Both the position numbers and the translations under genes were made by a program. Shown piece after piece: positions 1-9,384 of a stretch of 64,000 nucleotides of DNA. The notes below the pieces were generated by a model that saw only the letters and a program-made list of their open reading frames with translations, was not told the DNA's origin and did no database searches. The number at the start of each line of letters is the position of its first letter. Positions within the stretch are counted from its first letter, which is position 1. This DNA comes from Paenibacillus sp. Root444D2 (GTDB lineage: Bacteria; Bacillota; Bacilli; Paenibacillales; NBRC-103111), in the NCBI RefSeq assembly GCF_001426375.1, contig NZ_LMEO01000010.1, positions 41,941 through 105,940 on the forward strand. Reading direction: 5' to 3'.

Positions 1-604
1 TGCTGCTTCCAGGAGACAGGAGCAGTAAGGGGAATTGGCTGATATCCTGCGCGGAAAGTGAGTGGTCATCTCGATCACGGTAAGCTTCACCGCCCACGAA
101 GCAGTCTTGGAGGGTCATGATCGCTTGGACATCGAGATGAGGATCATCGGCAGTTGGCAAATGAATAAGTCCGAAATCGATGCTGCCCTCTTTGACTCGA
201 GCTGTAATCTCGGATGTTTTGCCGTGAGAAAGACGGATGCGGACATCGGGATATTGTTTATGAAAGGTATCCAAATAAGGGAATAAGAAGTGCTTGAATA
301 ACGAATCACTCGCTCCGACACGAAGTTCGCCTCCTGTGAGGTGCTTGAGTGCGGACATTTTTTTCTCCCCAGCCTCCAAAAGTGCAAAAGATTGCTCCAC
401 ATAAAGCAGTAATTGCTTCCCCTCAGTTGTTAGCTCCACACCCTTGGATTGCCGGTGAAAAAGCTTTATGGATAGGGCCTGTTCCATTTGTTTAATTGCA
501 TAGCTGACGGATGGTTGGGTAATGTAAAGCTCCCCGGCTGCTTTGGTTAAATTGCCCGCTTTGGCGGCGTGAAGGAATATTCGGTACCATTCTAAATGGA
601 TCAT
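1..604 (-). CDS. LysR-family transcriptional regulator (3' end cut by window edge)
   Basis: The reading frame begins at an ATG (602-604) behind an AAAGGAG ribosome binding site and stays open to the left edge, giving about 201 residues. The N-terminus (MIHLEWYRIFLHAAKAGNLT) followed by KAAGELYITQPSVSYAIKQM is a typical LysR winged helix-turn-helix. The following part (GGELRVGASDS, then LFPYLDTFHKQYPDVRIRL) is the start of the LysR effector-binding domain. The C-terminal third is missing only because the window ends. It is divergent from the EPSP synthase gene with about 110 bp between starts, the usual arrangement for a LysR protein and its target, so control of that gene is a fair inference. 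The effector is unknown. Confidence 0.93.
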   Translation of the reverse strand, partial: MIHLEWYRIFLHAAKAGNLTKAAGELYITQPSVSYAIKQMEQALSIKLFHRQSKGVELTTEGKQLLLYVEQSFALLEAGEKKMSALKHLTGGELRVGASDSLFKHFLFPYLDTFHKQYPDVRIRLSHGKTSEITARVKEGSIDFGLIHLPTADDPHLDVQAIMTLQDCFVGGEAYRDRDDHSLSAQDISQFPLLLLSPGSS

Positions 605-713
605 GATATAGAGCTCCTTTATGGGAAGGTGCTTATTTGGTGATTTCATCTATGCCTTTACCTCCTATTATAATTGGCTTACAGGATACGCACAATTGGA
701 GAGGGTGGATGAG

Positions 714-2069
714 ATGAAGGATTCAAAGACGCACGAGCCAGATCGGAGAGCTAGATCTCCGTGGTCGCAGCATCTGGAAGGACAGGAGGTACGGTTGTCG
801 CCGCTTCACGGAGCGGTAGATGCCACTATTACGATACCGGGCAGTAAAAGCTTCACCAATCGCGCACTCCTTATTGCTGCACTGGCGAAGGGGACCACGC
901 GACTTCAGGGTATTTTACAAAGCGATGATTCCTATTGGTGTATGAAAGCGCTCGGAGAGCTGGGAGTTGGAATCGAGATGGATGGGGACTCGCTTACGGT
1001 CAAGGGGAACGAAGGGCATTGGTCTGTCGCGAAAGCGGATTTGTATGTTGGGGCTGCTGGAACGGTCGCACGCTTTTTACCCGGGGCGCTTGCCGTTGGA
1101 CATGGGGAATGGAAAGTTGATGGCAGTAAGCGTATGGCTGAAAGGCCTCTTGCACCTTTATTGGACGCGTTATCCAGTTTGGGGGCGGATATCCGTTATA
1201 ACGGCAATCTTGGATGTGTGCCGCTGACGCTACATGCGGATGGTCTTAACGGAGGAGAAGTAACGGTTTCTGGAGCGGTTTCCAGTCAGTTTATTAGTGG
1301 ATTGCTCCTCGCAGCTCCTTATGCGAAAGACACTCTTACCATTCGGATCGCTGATCAAATTGTGCAGCGGGACTACGTCGAGATGACATTAGATATGATG
1401 TGGGCGTTCGGTGTGAGGCCGGAGGTTCATGAGGATGGGCAAACGATTACGATTCAGCCGAGCGTTTATGAAGCTCGTACATTCATGCTGGAACCCGATG
1501 TATCAACTTGCGGTTACTTCTGGGCACTCGCTGCTCTGACGAATGGACGTGTACGTATTGAGGGAATTTCCTCGCAGACACGACAACCGGATATAGAGCT
1601 ACTGTCTGTTTTGGAGAAAATGGGCTGTTCGGTGACGCATGGTGAGCGTTACATTGAAGTCCGGGGTACAAACCGTTTTAAAGGCGGCTTCACGGTGAGT
1701 ATGCAGCGTTGGTCTGACCAGACGCTTACACTAGCAGCATTGGCTCCCTTCGCAGATGGTCCCATTACATTGACGGATGCTGCGCATATCAGGCATCACG
1801 AGTGCGACCGCATTGCGGCGATGTGTGAGGAACTTGGGAAGCTTGGCGTTCAGGTGGAAGAACATGCGGATGGGTTAACGGTGTACCCAGGGGAGCCGCA
1901 GCCCGCGCTGCTCGACCCCCACGACGACCATCGAATGGCGATGGCTCTTTCATTGATCGGCGCAAGGGTGAATGGCGTCAGGATTGCGGATCCAGGCTGT
2001 GTTTCGAAAACATGCCCAGACTTTTTTGATCGTTGGCGAGAGCTGGGTGTCGGGGTGGAGGTTATTTAA
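714..2069 (+). CDS. aroA: 3-phosphoshikimate 1-carboxyvinyltransferase (EPSP synthase), divergent type
   Basis: The enzyme condenses shikimate-3-phosphate with PEP in chorismate synthesis (cytosol). At 451 residues it is slightly longer than usual. Expected motifs appear in order: PGSKSFTNRA (K45, S46), DGSKRMAERP, SGAVSSQF, SDQTLTLA (D335), DDHRMAM and VSKTCPDFF. Two departures are visible. The segment around R360 reads RHHECDR, so the lysine equivalent to E. coli K340 is a histidine (H362) and N336 is also a histidine, while the catalytic Glu and Arg remain. The loop reads GAAGTVARFLPG, which is neither the textbook class I nor class II form. I chose ATG 714, after GAGAGGGTGGATGAG, over the in-frame ATG at 621, which would add 31 non-homologous residues. 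It stands alone, not in an aro operon, beside a divergent LysR gene. Confidence 0.88.
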   Translation: MKDSKTHEPDRRARSPWSQHLEGQEVRLSPLHGAVDATITIPGSKSFTNRALLIAALAKGTTRLQGILQSDDSYWCMKALGELGVGIEMDGDSLTVKGNEGHWSVAKADLYVGAAGTVARFLPGALAVGHGEWKVDGSKRMAERPLAPLLDALSSLGADIRYNGNLGCVPLTLHADGLNGGEVTVSGAVSSQFISGLLLAAPYAKDTLTIRIADQIVQRDYVEMTLDMMWAFGVRPEVHEDGQTITIQPSVYEARTFMLEPDVSTCGYFWALAALTNGRVRIEGISSQTRQPDIELLSVLEKMGCSVTHGERYIEVRGTNRFKGGFTVSMQRWSDQTLTLAALAPFADGPITLTDAAHIRHHECDRIAAMCEELGKLGVQVEEHADGLTVYPGEPQPALLDPHDDHRMAMALSLIGARVNGVRIADPGCVSKTCPDFFDRWRELGVGVEVI

Positions 2070-2102
2070 GCAAGATCACTCCACACATGCTTTGCAGCAG
2101 AG

Positions 2103-2978
2103 TTACTCCTTAATCGCCCCAATCATGACCCCTTTGACGAAATACTTTTGCAGAAACGGATATAGGCAAATAATGGGTAACGTCGAGATGATAATCGTCG
2201 CATATTTAATCGTTTCCCCAATTGCGTATTTATCATCGTTGGCTGCACCCGTCATCATCGAATCCGTATTGTTGGCAATTAAAATTTCACGGAGTACGAG
2301 CTGTAGCGGGTAGTCTTCACGGCTCCGCAGATAGACTAGCGCACTGAAGTAGGAATTCCAATGTCCTACCGCGTACCACAAAATCATGACAGCAATAACA
2401 GGCATCGAAAGCGGGATTATAATGAGAAATAAAATCTTCCAATCGCTAGCGCCGTCCATTCGCGCGGATTCTTCCAAACTAACTGGGATGCCTTGAAAAG
2501 AGGTCCGCATGATGATCATGTTGAATGTATTGATCGCACCGGGAATGAGAAGCGCCCACATCGTGTTCATCATCCCGAGGTCGTTCACAAGCAGGTAAGT
2601 CGGAATCAAGCCGCCGTGAAATACCATCGTTATGACGATGAAAAACATGATCATATTTTTGAAGTATAAATGAGGTCTGGACAATACGTAGGCGCCGATC
2701 GCCGTCATGACGAGATTAATTGCGGTACCAAGCACCACATAGAGCAACGTATTCTGGTACCCTTTTACAATCATTGGGTTATTGAACACAGCTTTGTAAG
2801 CGCCGAGATCGAAGCCGGCTGGGCTGAACATCAGTCCGCGATGCTGCAGGAAAGACGTTGCATTGCTAAACGAAGCAAATAGAACGTATAAGAATGGGTA
2901 CAAAGTGACTATGCAAAGGCCGATCATAAGGAGTGCATTCAAATATCCAAATGATCGTTCACCTGTTGTTGGTTTCAT
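2103..2978 (-). CDS. Carbohydrate ABC transporter permease (YtcP/LplC type)
   Basis: This is an inner-membrane permease of the MalG-like group (291 residues, about six transmembrane segments). The cytoplasmic EAA-type loop that docks the ATPase is visible as ESARMDGASDWKILFLIIIP. It is the last gene of a three-gene unit (binding protein, LplB-type permease, this permease) and begins only 19 bp after the upstream permease, so the two are surely co-transcribed and form a heterodimer. ATG 2978 follows AGGGAG; a longer frame exists but lacks homology. There is no ATPase gene here, so the importer presumably uses a shared MsmK-type ATPase encoded elsewhere. The substrate is not shown by the sequence; relatives carry oligosaccharides such as polygalacturonan fragments. 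Confidence 0.93.
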   Translation of the reverse strand: MKPTTGERSFGYLNALLMIGLCIVTLYPFLYVLFASFSNATSFLQHRGLMFSPAGFDLGAYKAVFNNPMIVKGYQNTLLYVVLGTAINLVMTAIGAYVLSRPHLYFKNMIMFFIVITMVFHGGLIPTYLLVNDLGMMNTMWALLIPGAINTFNMIIMRTSFQGIPVSLEESARMDGASDWKILFLIIIPLSMPVIAVMILWYAVGHWNSYFSALVYLRSREDYPLQLVLREILIANNTDSMMTGAANDDKYAIGETIKYATIIISTLPIICLYPFLQKYFVKGVMIGAIKE

Positions 2979-2997
2979 CGCCGAATCTCCCTTCTGA

Positions 2998-3966
2998 CTA
3001 CCAAAGTTTATTCTCGGTGAGCCGCTTGCTGATGCTGTTGGCGGACACAATCAGAATGAAGCTTACGACGGAGTTAAATAGCCCCACCGCTGCCGTAAAG
3101 CTGTAACTTGCCTCCAGAACCCCTTTGCGATAGACGTAGGTTGAAATGACATCCCCTGTCTCATAAGTGAGCGGGTTGTACAGAAGGAGTACTTTTTCAC
3201 TGCCAACCGAGAGCATGTTGCCCATATTCAAAATAAACAAAATAACGATCGTGGGCATAATACCGGGAATTGTGATGTGCAGCGTCTGCTTCCAACGGTT
3301 CGCGCCATCCATCCGGGCAGCCTCATACAGGGTAGGGTCGATGGTGGCCATCGCCGCCAAATAGATAATGGAACCCCAACCGATTCCTTGCCAAATACCA
3401 GATGAAACAAACAGGAAACGGAACCAGCTCGCTTCTTTCAAAAAGTCGATCGGTTCGATTCCGAAGGAGGCGATGATTTGGTTGATGAGACCCGTACGGC
3501 CTAAAAAGTCGACCATCATCCCAGCCACGACGACGATTGAAATGAAGTGAGGTAAATACGAGATTGTCTGCACAACCCGTTTGAACATGCTGTTACGAAT
3601 TTCATTGAGCAGCAACGCTAATACAATAGCCGCCGGAAAGCCAAATATTAGTTCATATACGTTGATTAGTATGGTGTTCTTAATTAACCGCCAGAAATAA
3701 ATACCGTTAAAAAAGCTTTCAAAATGCCTGAAACCAACCCACGGACTTCCCCAGATTCCTTTTACGGTTGAAAAGTCTTTGAATGCGATTTGTAAACCGT
3801 ACATCGGCCCGTAATGAAACAGGAGGTAATAAGCGATAACAGGAAGGGCCATCACATAAATAGCCCAATGCCGCTTAAGATCCGAGCGAATAACTTGAAG
3901 TAATGTAGGCTCGCGGTAGATTTTGGTTACTGTGCCTGCCTGTAGGTTTCCAGAGCTTTGCGCCAT
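2998..3966 (-). CDS. Carbohydrate ABC transporter permease (LplB type)
   Basis: This 322-residue membrane protein of the LplB/MalF group has an N-terminal hydrophobic segment (WAIYVMALPVIAYYLLF) followed by the family-typical HYGPMYGLQIAFKDFS. The ATPase-docking loop is EAARMDGANRWKQTLHITIP. The start follows a GGGAG ribosome binding site. It lies between the binding protein gene (81 bp upstream) and the partner permease (19 bp downstream), so the three form one operon reading leftwards. It probably forms the translocation pore together with the YtcP-type permease. Confidence 0.93.
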   Translation of the reverse strand: MAQSSGNLQAGTVTKIYREPTLLQVIRSDLKRHWAIYVMALPVIAYYLLFHYGPMYGLQIAFKDFSTVKGIWGSPWVGFRHFESFFNGIYFWRLIKNTILINVYELIFGFPAAIVLALLLNEIRNSMFKRVVQTISYLPHFISIVVVAGMMVDFLGRTGLINQIIASFGIEPIDFLKEASWFRFLFVSSGIWQGIGWGSIIYLAAMATIDPTLYEAARMDGANRWKQTLHITIPGIMPTIVILFILNMGNMLSVGSEKVLLLYNPLTYETGDVISTYVYRKGVLEASYSFTAAVGLFNSVVSFILIVSANSISKRLTENKLW

Positions 3967-4047
3967 CGTTTCTCCCTGCCTTTCTGCATGGTTTCGATAT
4001 GAAAGCGGGAGATGAAGCCGATCATCTCCCAGTCCGAAGCTTTCGAT

Positions 4048-5664
4048 TTAACTGCGTTTATTAAATCGTTCGAGCGCAGCCTGCTGAATTTTGGTGGCGT
4101 CTTCGATGCCCATGCTTTGAATCTTCTTGACATATTTGTCGAAGTTTTCGATCGGCTCCACGCCCATAATGAACTTAAGCAGCATTTCGTCGCGATAAGT
4201 CTCGACATCCGTCATGACGGAAGCATACTTGCTGCTTTCGTCTTTGGTCGGTGTCACGAGCGGCATTTTGCGTTCAGCCGTTGGTTTCGACCAGATTTCA
4301 AGCGCATCTTTCTGTTGTGGGAGCGCGAGATATTGCAATTGGAAATTATCGCTAAGCACGAACGGTGCGCTCCACGTCGAACGGTTATGCTTCGAAAATG
4401 ATTGAGCAAGGCTGACTCCGCTCGGCGGGTTGAGTACTTCCGGAAGGAATACGGCTTTGCCGTTCTCCATTTTGTAGCTGACGCCTTCTTTGCCATAGTT
4501 AAATAGCAGATCGCCTTTTTCGCCGTAAGCATAATCAAGCCATTTGACAGTTTCAATGGGATTTTTGTTGCTTGTTGTGATAGCAGCGCCAATACCGTTG
4601 GTTACAAAATCTTTCTGGCCCCAAATTGGTTTATCCCCAGCTTTCAATAGCGGATAAGGAGCGGCGACTAGCTTGAAATTCGGGTCCTTGTCCTTCATCA
4701 GGTTGGCGTATTTGCCGATGCCTCCGCCGTTATAGAACACAGATGCTCCCAACAGGTTTGTTGTCATTTTATTGTCGTATAATTTATCGTTCGGTGCTGC
4801 GAAGTCTTTGTCAAGCAAGCCCTCCTTGTACCATTTGTTCATCGTTGCAAGGAAATCTTTGAACTCCGGCTGGATTGGGCCGTACTTCACTTTGCCGCTG
4901 TCTTGGTAGAAACTGTAATTGATGCCCCATGCGCCGAGGAACGGAGCATCGGTAGCGAATAATGCTTTATCGAGGTAAATCGGTATTTCGTCCGCTTTGC
5001 CGTTGCCGTTCGGATCTTTCTCTTTAAACGCTTTCAACACGTTGTACCATTCGTCGATCGTTGTTGGCATTTTCAAGCCCAGTTTATCCAGCCAATCCTG
5101 ACGTACACCTGGGCCGAAGAACACTCTGACCTTCTCACCACCTCGCAGGAACGGGAATGAGTAGATACTGCCATCGTCCGTCATGATTTGCTTTTTCCAG
5201 TCCGGATGATCCGTCAACAGTTTTTTTAGGTTCGGTGCGTATTTATCGACCAAATCATTCAGCTTAATAATTTTGCTATCTTGAATCGCTTTTTCCGGTC
5301 CGCCTGGATACCCCGTCCAGCTCGTTTCAATAACGTCCGGCAGTTGGTTGGAGGCGAGCATGAGGTTGAACTGTTCTTTTGCCTGTTGGGCATCGGTCGG
5401 AGGATGTTGGAATTCCACCTTTACACCGGATATTTTTTCGAGTTCCTTATACATTTCCATTTCTGCGTATGTCTTCATCTGCGAAGCAGCTGAGGGCTGG
5501 TTGGTTACCCAGTACGTCAGATTGGTCAACTTCGGCGGCTGTGTTTCTTTGCCAGACTGCGGCGACGACTTCTCGTCTCCGCCATTACTGCTGCATGCGG
5601 CAACTGAAGCAGCGAGTAAAGAAATCAGCATGACGGAACTTACATGTTTCATTTTTTTCTTCAA
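4048..5664 (-). CDS. Extracellular solute-binding lipoprotein of the sugar ABC importer
   Basis: This is an LplA-like binding protein, 538 residues, anchored to the outer face of the membrane. A short positive N-terminus and hydrophobic stretch end in a lipobox (ASVAAC). The binding-protein fold is suggested by YWVTNQPSAASQMKTYAEME and DPNGNGKADEIPIYLD, the latter calcium-loop-like and common in this family. The start is decided by the ribosome binding site: AAAAGGGAGG lies at about 5674-5683, inside the longer ATG frame beginning at 5685, and sits at ideal distance from TTG 5662-5664. It is first in the importer operon, and its 5' region faces the regulator gene. Expression is probably controlled by the AraC-type sensor upstream. 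Confidence 0.92.
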   Translation of the reverse strand: MKKKMKHVSSVMLISLLAASVAACSSNGGDEKSSPQSGKETQPPKLTNLTYWVTNQPSAASQMKTYAEMEMYKELEKISGVKVEFQHPPTDAQQAKEQFNLMLASNQLPDVIETSWTGYPGGPEKAIQDSKIIKLNDLVDKYAPNLKKLLTDHPDWKKQIMTDDGSIYSFPFLRGGEKVRVFFGPGVRQDWLDKLGLKMPTTIDEWYNVLKAFKEKDPNGNGKADEIPIYLDKALFATDAPFLGAWGINYSFYQDSGKVKYGPIQPEFKDFLATMNKWYKEGLLDKDFAAPNDKLYDNKMTTNLLGASVFYNGGGIGKYANLMKDKDPNFKLVAAPYPLLKAGDKPIWGQKDFVTNGIGAAITTSNKNPIETVKWLDYAYGEKGDLLFNYGKEGVSYKMENGKAVFLPEVLNPPSGVSLAQSFSKHNRSTWSAPFVLSDNFQLQYLALPQQKDALEIWSKPTAERKMPLVTPTKDESSKYASVMTDVETYRDEMLLKFIMGVEPIENFDKYVKKIQSMGIEDATKIQQAALERFNKRS

Positions 5665-5922
5665 TGAAAACGCCTCCCTTTTCATAGTGAGTGAATTGTG
5701 AAACGGGATCGTTATTGTCCCGCCTTCTAGTTCCGAGTGTAGCTTCTGCCTGCGAGAAAGGATACTTTCTACTTTTCATTTGCGTTGTATTTTCGTAAGA
5801 ATTGCGGGTTAGTAGAAAACAAATCAGTGAGATATTAAAAAACGTCAGTGTATAATTTGTTGCTCTCCTTCCTTCAAGGAGCACTGATATCCTGTCTATA
5901 TTCCACATTCAGCTTACTTATC

Positions 5923-5952
5923 AAAATAAGGACAGCCCTAGAGGCTGCCCTT
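5923..5952 (-). terminator. Intrinsic terminator of the AraC-type regulator gene
   Basis: On the minus strand a 10-bp stem (AAGGGCAGCC / GGCTGTCCTT, one G-U pair, 5-base loop) is followed by ATTTTG. It begins at the stop codon of the regulator, so it ends that transcript just before the promoter region of the binding-protein gene. Confidence 0.75.
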
Positions 5953-8339
5953 TATGCGTCGGATCTGGTTTTGCCCAGCCTCATCGTTTCGCGGTATTTT
6001 CCTGGCGGAATACCTTCCTGCTTTTTGAAAGCGCGAATGAACACAACGTCGTTATTATAACCGACCATTTGCGCAATTTGTGCGTTCGTCAGCTCCTTGT
6101 TCTCCATCAACAATTTCGCTTTTTCAATCCGTTTGCGTGTGACGTAATCTAACAGATTTTGCCCTTGATGTTTTTTGAAGAAGGTGGAAATATATGGCGG
6201 TGTCATCTTGAGGCGGTCGGCAACAAGCGCCAGCCCCATGTTCTGATCATCGAGATTTTGATCTACAAAATGGACGATCTCCTGCAGTAATTGCGTGCTG
6301 TGGTCGGACCGTTCGACTATAAACAAGCGGGTGAGCGTTGCGTACAAATCCTTCGTTTTCTGGTACATGCCATCCACCGTCGGATAGCTGAAAACCGCTT
6401 TGATCGGATCGAAATTCGCGCCAAGCACTTCTTCCGGGTTCGTATTTGAGGCGTTTACAATTTTCAAAAATGTGCTCATTACATTGAAGAACAAGCACTT
6501 ACCAAGTTCCGGCGTGATGTGGCTAGAATCGAAATTCATCGAATAGATCGTAGAGAGCAGCTTTTCCACATTATCCGAATCACCGCTCCGAACGAAATTG
6601 ATAAGCTGTATTTCGATTTCAAGCGGGTAATAATAGTGCTGTGTGGCATCTATGATATCTTGGAAGTGGATGACTGCGTTTTTCCCTTTAATAAGTCTAT
6701 ATTCAAGTGCTGATAGCGCTTCTGGGTAGGAGTCGCGAATCGCCTTTGGCCCCTGATGGATCTCTCCTGCGGCTACAGTTATGTTGATTTTGAATCTTTG
6801 TGAAATCATGCTGTTAAGCGATTCTGCAAATTCTCGTATATCGACAGCAGAGCGATCTCCTCGCCGATTCTCCAGGTTGATGAGAAAAGCAAGACGATCG
6901 CGATCGAGCTCAACCGAATACCCAGTATGATGCAGTTGAATAAGATCGACACCTATATTCGATACGATAAACCTTGCATGCGCCCAGCCTTGCTCGGATT
7001 GTTCTTCGCTGAAATCATCTATGTCTTCGATCTTGACAAGGAGTATGGCAAAACGATCGCTTACGAACGATAGATCCATGAACCGAAGTGTTTCTTCGTT
7101 TTCTGAGGAAACATCCACGTCCATATAACCGCGTATGAGGCGGGATAAATAGTTGGTTCGAATTAACGGGATTTGCTGGGCTAGCATGTTGCGCAAGTTT
7201 TTTTCTTCGTGAATCGAGCCTTCGAACGTCTGTTGGATAAACTCGTACTCGTTGGAGGCAGGGCGCCCGATCATGTCTTTCCCGCGCATAATCGCGTTCA
7301 CCGTTTTCTGAAGCGGCTTGTAATTGCGGTATACCCCGGCGTAGACAGCTAGCAGCCCAGCGATCAAGCATATAATGAAAAGTCCTAAGGACCATGTTTG
7401 AATTTGATTGACCTGCTGCATAAATACGTCATTCGGCGTTACCGACACATACTTCCAGCCCGCCTTTTGCGAGGACGTAACCGATACCATTTGATTGACG
7501 CCAGCGATTCGGTAATCGAATGGACTGCTATTGGTTTCAATGCGATTGAGAAGGTCGGGCGAAAATGGTATATCGCTCGTGCTCATAATTGTTTTTCCTG
7601 TATGGTCAATGATATAAATCGCACTGTCGCTAGCTGTTTCCAACTGCTTTAACATTTGTTTGATTTGGTCGACATCGATCAGAACGATAAAATTACCGAG
7701 GACATCGGATTGCGAACGAAGGGGAAGCGATTGTTCATAGACGACGACCTCCTTCGGAACGTATTCGGTGTTAGTGGATATTTCATTCCCGCGAGCAAGG
7801 GAGGCGGCTGGCAAGTAAGACATGCTGTGCGTACTTGTCAAAATCTCCTTGTGCCACTGCTCATACGTCATGTCCCTAAAAGTATAGTAGGTGGAATAAA
7901 ACGTACGAGAATCGGTCAATAAATCTGCTTTGACGATGGTATCGCTGCTGTCAAAATAAACGTAATAGTCAAAAATAAAACTGCTAACCATGCTGCGGTA
8001 CCTGCTCAATTGGTTGCGCATGAATTCCACGAAACGGTATTTATCGGCGCTGTCCGCATCTTTCGGAATTTTCAACATATAATCCAACTTCGGATCGAGC
8101 GCGACCTGGCGCATTAAATTATCTACTTCCGATAATTCATAGTCCAGCGACAGCTTTAGTTGCTCTAGCATCGCCGTATTGGAACGGTTGGCGTTTGTTT
8201 CCAGACTCTGCTCCACTTTGGCGTACAAAAAGAGTCCCATTGCAAGTGGAATCAACAGGATGAATAAATTAGAGGCGATCATCGTCGTCAGTGCACTTTT
8301 GCGACTGCCAATTTGAAACCAAGTATGCGGCATTTTCAA
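5952..8339 (-). CDS. Membrane-anchored sensor with C-terminal AraC DNA-binding domain
   Basis: At about 795 residues this belongs to the YesS/YtdP-like one-component regulators found beside LplA-type importers. A transmembrane helix near the N-terminus (LFILLIPLAMGLFLYA) is followed by an extracytoplasmic Cache-like sensor region of about 260 residues, a second helix (LGLFIICLIAGLLAVYAGVY), a cytoplasmic linker, and a C-terminal AraC domain with two helix-turn-helix motifs (PYISTFFKKHQGQNLLDYV and NAQIAQMVGYNNDVVFIRAF). GAGGTGACC places the start at TTG 8337-8339; a longer TTG frame (8360) and ATG 8333 are less well spaced. It most likely senses extracellular sugar and activates the adjacent importer operon. 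A cre-like site lies upstream. Confidence 0.9.
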   Translation of the reverse strand: MKMPHTWFQIGSRKSALTTMIASNLFILLIPLAMGLFLYAKVEQSLETNANRSNTAMLEQLKLSLDYELSEVDNLMRQVALDPKLDYMLKIPKDADSADKYRFVEFMRNQLSRYRSMVSSFIFDYYVYFDSSDTIVKADLLTDSRTFYSTYYTFRDMTYEQWHKEILTSTHSMSYLPAASLARGNEISTNTEYVPKEVVVYEQSLPLRSQSDVLGNFIVLIDVDQIKQMLKQLETASDSAIYIIDHTGKTIMSTSDIPFSPDLLNRIETNSSPFDYRIAGVNQMVSVTSSQKAGWKYVSVTPNDVFMQQVNQIQTWSLGLFIICLIAGLLAVYAGVYRNYKPLQKTVNAIMRGKDMIGRPASNEYEFIQQTFEGSIHEEKNLRNMLAQQIPLIRTNYLSRLIRGYMDVDVSSENEETLRFMDLSFVSDRFAILLVKIEDIDDFSEEQSEQGWAHARFIVSNIGVDLIQLHHTGYSVELDRDRLAFLINLENRRGDRSAVDIREFAESLNSMISQRFKINITVAAGEIHQGPKAIRDSYPEALSALEYRLIKGKNAVIHFQDIIDATQHYYYPLEIEIQLINFVRSGDSDNVEKLLSTIYSMNFDSSHITPELGKCLFFNVMSTFLKIVNASNTNPEEVLGANFDPIKAVFSYPTVDGMYQKTKDLYATLTRLFIVERSDHSTQLLQEIVHFVDQNLDDQNMGLALVADRLKMTPPYISTFFKKHQGQNLLDYVTRKRIEKAKLLMENKELTNAQIAQMVGYNNDVVFIRAFKKQEGIPPGKYRETMRLGKTRSDA

Positions 8340-8470
8340 TAAGGTCACCTCATTCCTCAAATTGCTTGTTTGAGTCCAAAACTTTACCCAAACGTTGTCC
8401 CGATAAAAAGAATGGATCCAAACAATTCCAAAACGATATTAGTTATATTTTAGCTGTAATTCCAAATATA

Positions 8471-8484
8471 TTAAAGCGCTTTCT
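8471..8484 (-). promoter_or_regulatory. Candidate cre site (CcpA)
   Basis: TTAAAGCGCTTTCT matches the palindromic catabolite-response element TGAAAGCGCTTTCA at 12 of 14 positions. It lies about 130 bp upstream of the sensor/AraC regulator of a sugar importer, where carbon catabolite repression is expected. Confidence 0.6.
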
Positions 8485-8520
8485 TAAACGACAGATCCAA
8501 AGCTTTCTCATCTAAAAGCA

Positions 8521-8563
8521 GAAAGACGAACGGACGCTATCAGATCAGCGTTTGCTCGTCTTT
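8521..8563 (-). terminator. Terminator overlapping the 3' end of the DUF421 gene
   Basis: A 16-bp imperfect stem (AAAGACGAGCAAACGC pairing with GCGTCCGTTCGTCTTT on the minus strand) surrounds a loop that holds the stop codon of the DUF421 gene. The last eight codons therefore form the ascending arm of the terminator. Confidence 0.75.
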
Positions 8564-9274
8564 TTCATTGGTGTCTAAATCGGTATATATACGCAATTGA
8601 TCTTGATCATCTATGGTAGCTAGTTCAACATCCTTCATATCAAGATGTGCAGTGTGAATCTGAGCATCCAGCCATGCGTGGTCTTTTCCTAACTGAGCGA
8701 GCATTTTGTCATCGCTGGAACCTTCAACAATAATCGGCTTCACGAGGGAGAACGACGACGTTGGTATGTACATATCTTTTGCGGTGAGGGGATGATACGG
8801 AGGCTCGAGGAACACGGAAATGATTCCCCCTGGCTCCCACAGCGCAAGTGCGACTTTGGCTATATCTTCAATCTGCTGCTTACGCAGCTCAGAGAAGAGG
8901 TGATCTATAGAAATTTTAGCTTTGCGCAGACTTTTCATTTGAATCTGTCCATTTTTAATTAACCTAAGCGGTGGAGGGTCTAAATAATGCTTAAGGAATT
9001 TCCATTTTAGACTTAACCAGGAGGTTGTCATATATAAGACTACGATTACAATCGTGGTGATCATGGAGCCGACTAAACCTAAATGCTCATCCGAAAGCGG
9101 ATGGGCAATAATATTTCCAAGAATGAGAGCAATAATGAAATCCAAAAACCGCAGCTGGGAGATCGAGCGTTGCCCCAAAGCTTTGGCCGCAATTAATAAG
9201 AAGAGATAGGCTGCAACAGCGCGCAAAATCCACTGGATCGTGGTTAGAGATTCTTGGCTATGAAAAAAGTCCAA
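8540..9274 (-). CDS. DUF421 (YetF/YrbG-type) membrane protein
   Basis: This 244-residue protein has three N-terminal transmembrane helices (ILRAVAAYLFLLIAAKALG, FIIALILGNIIAHPL, MITTIVIVVLYMTTSW) and a soluble C-terminal part with the family signature (PPPLRLIKNGQI, then LRKAKISIDHLFSELR). The start is a TTG about 11 bases after GGAG. Family members are associated with spores or general stress in bacilli, but the biochemical role is unknown. It stands as a single gene; its terminator overlaps its own 3' end. Confidence 0.88.
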   Translation of the reverse strand: MDFFHSQESLTTIQWILRAVAAYLFLLIAAKALGQRSISQLRFLDFIIALILGNIIAHPLSDEHLGLVGSMITTIVIVVLYMTTSWLSLKWKFLKHYLDPPPLRLIKNGQIQMKSLRKAKISIDHLFSELRKQQIEDIAKVALALWEPGGIISVFLEPPYHPLTAKDMYIPTSSFSLVKPIIVEGSSDDKMLAQLGKDHAWLDAQIHTAHLDMKDVELATIDDQDQLRIYTDLDTNEKDEQTLI

Positions 9275-9384
9275 TTCATGTCACACTCCGAAAATGAGGG
9301 TAAATGCTCGAATAATGTTTCCTCATTTTCCAGTTTTTATCCATGGGAAAGGGGCGAAGAGTTCCTGAAGATTCCCTTCCGCGC

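Noticed and set aside
621..713. Longer aroA starting at ATG 621
   Set aside because: The extra 31 residues have no resemblance to EPSP synthases, and ATG 714 has an adequately placed purine-rich site.
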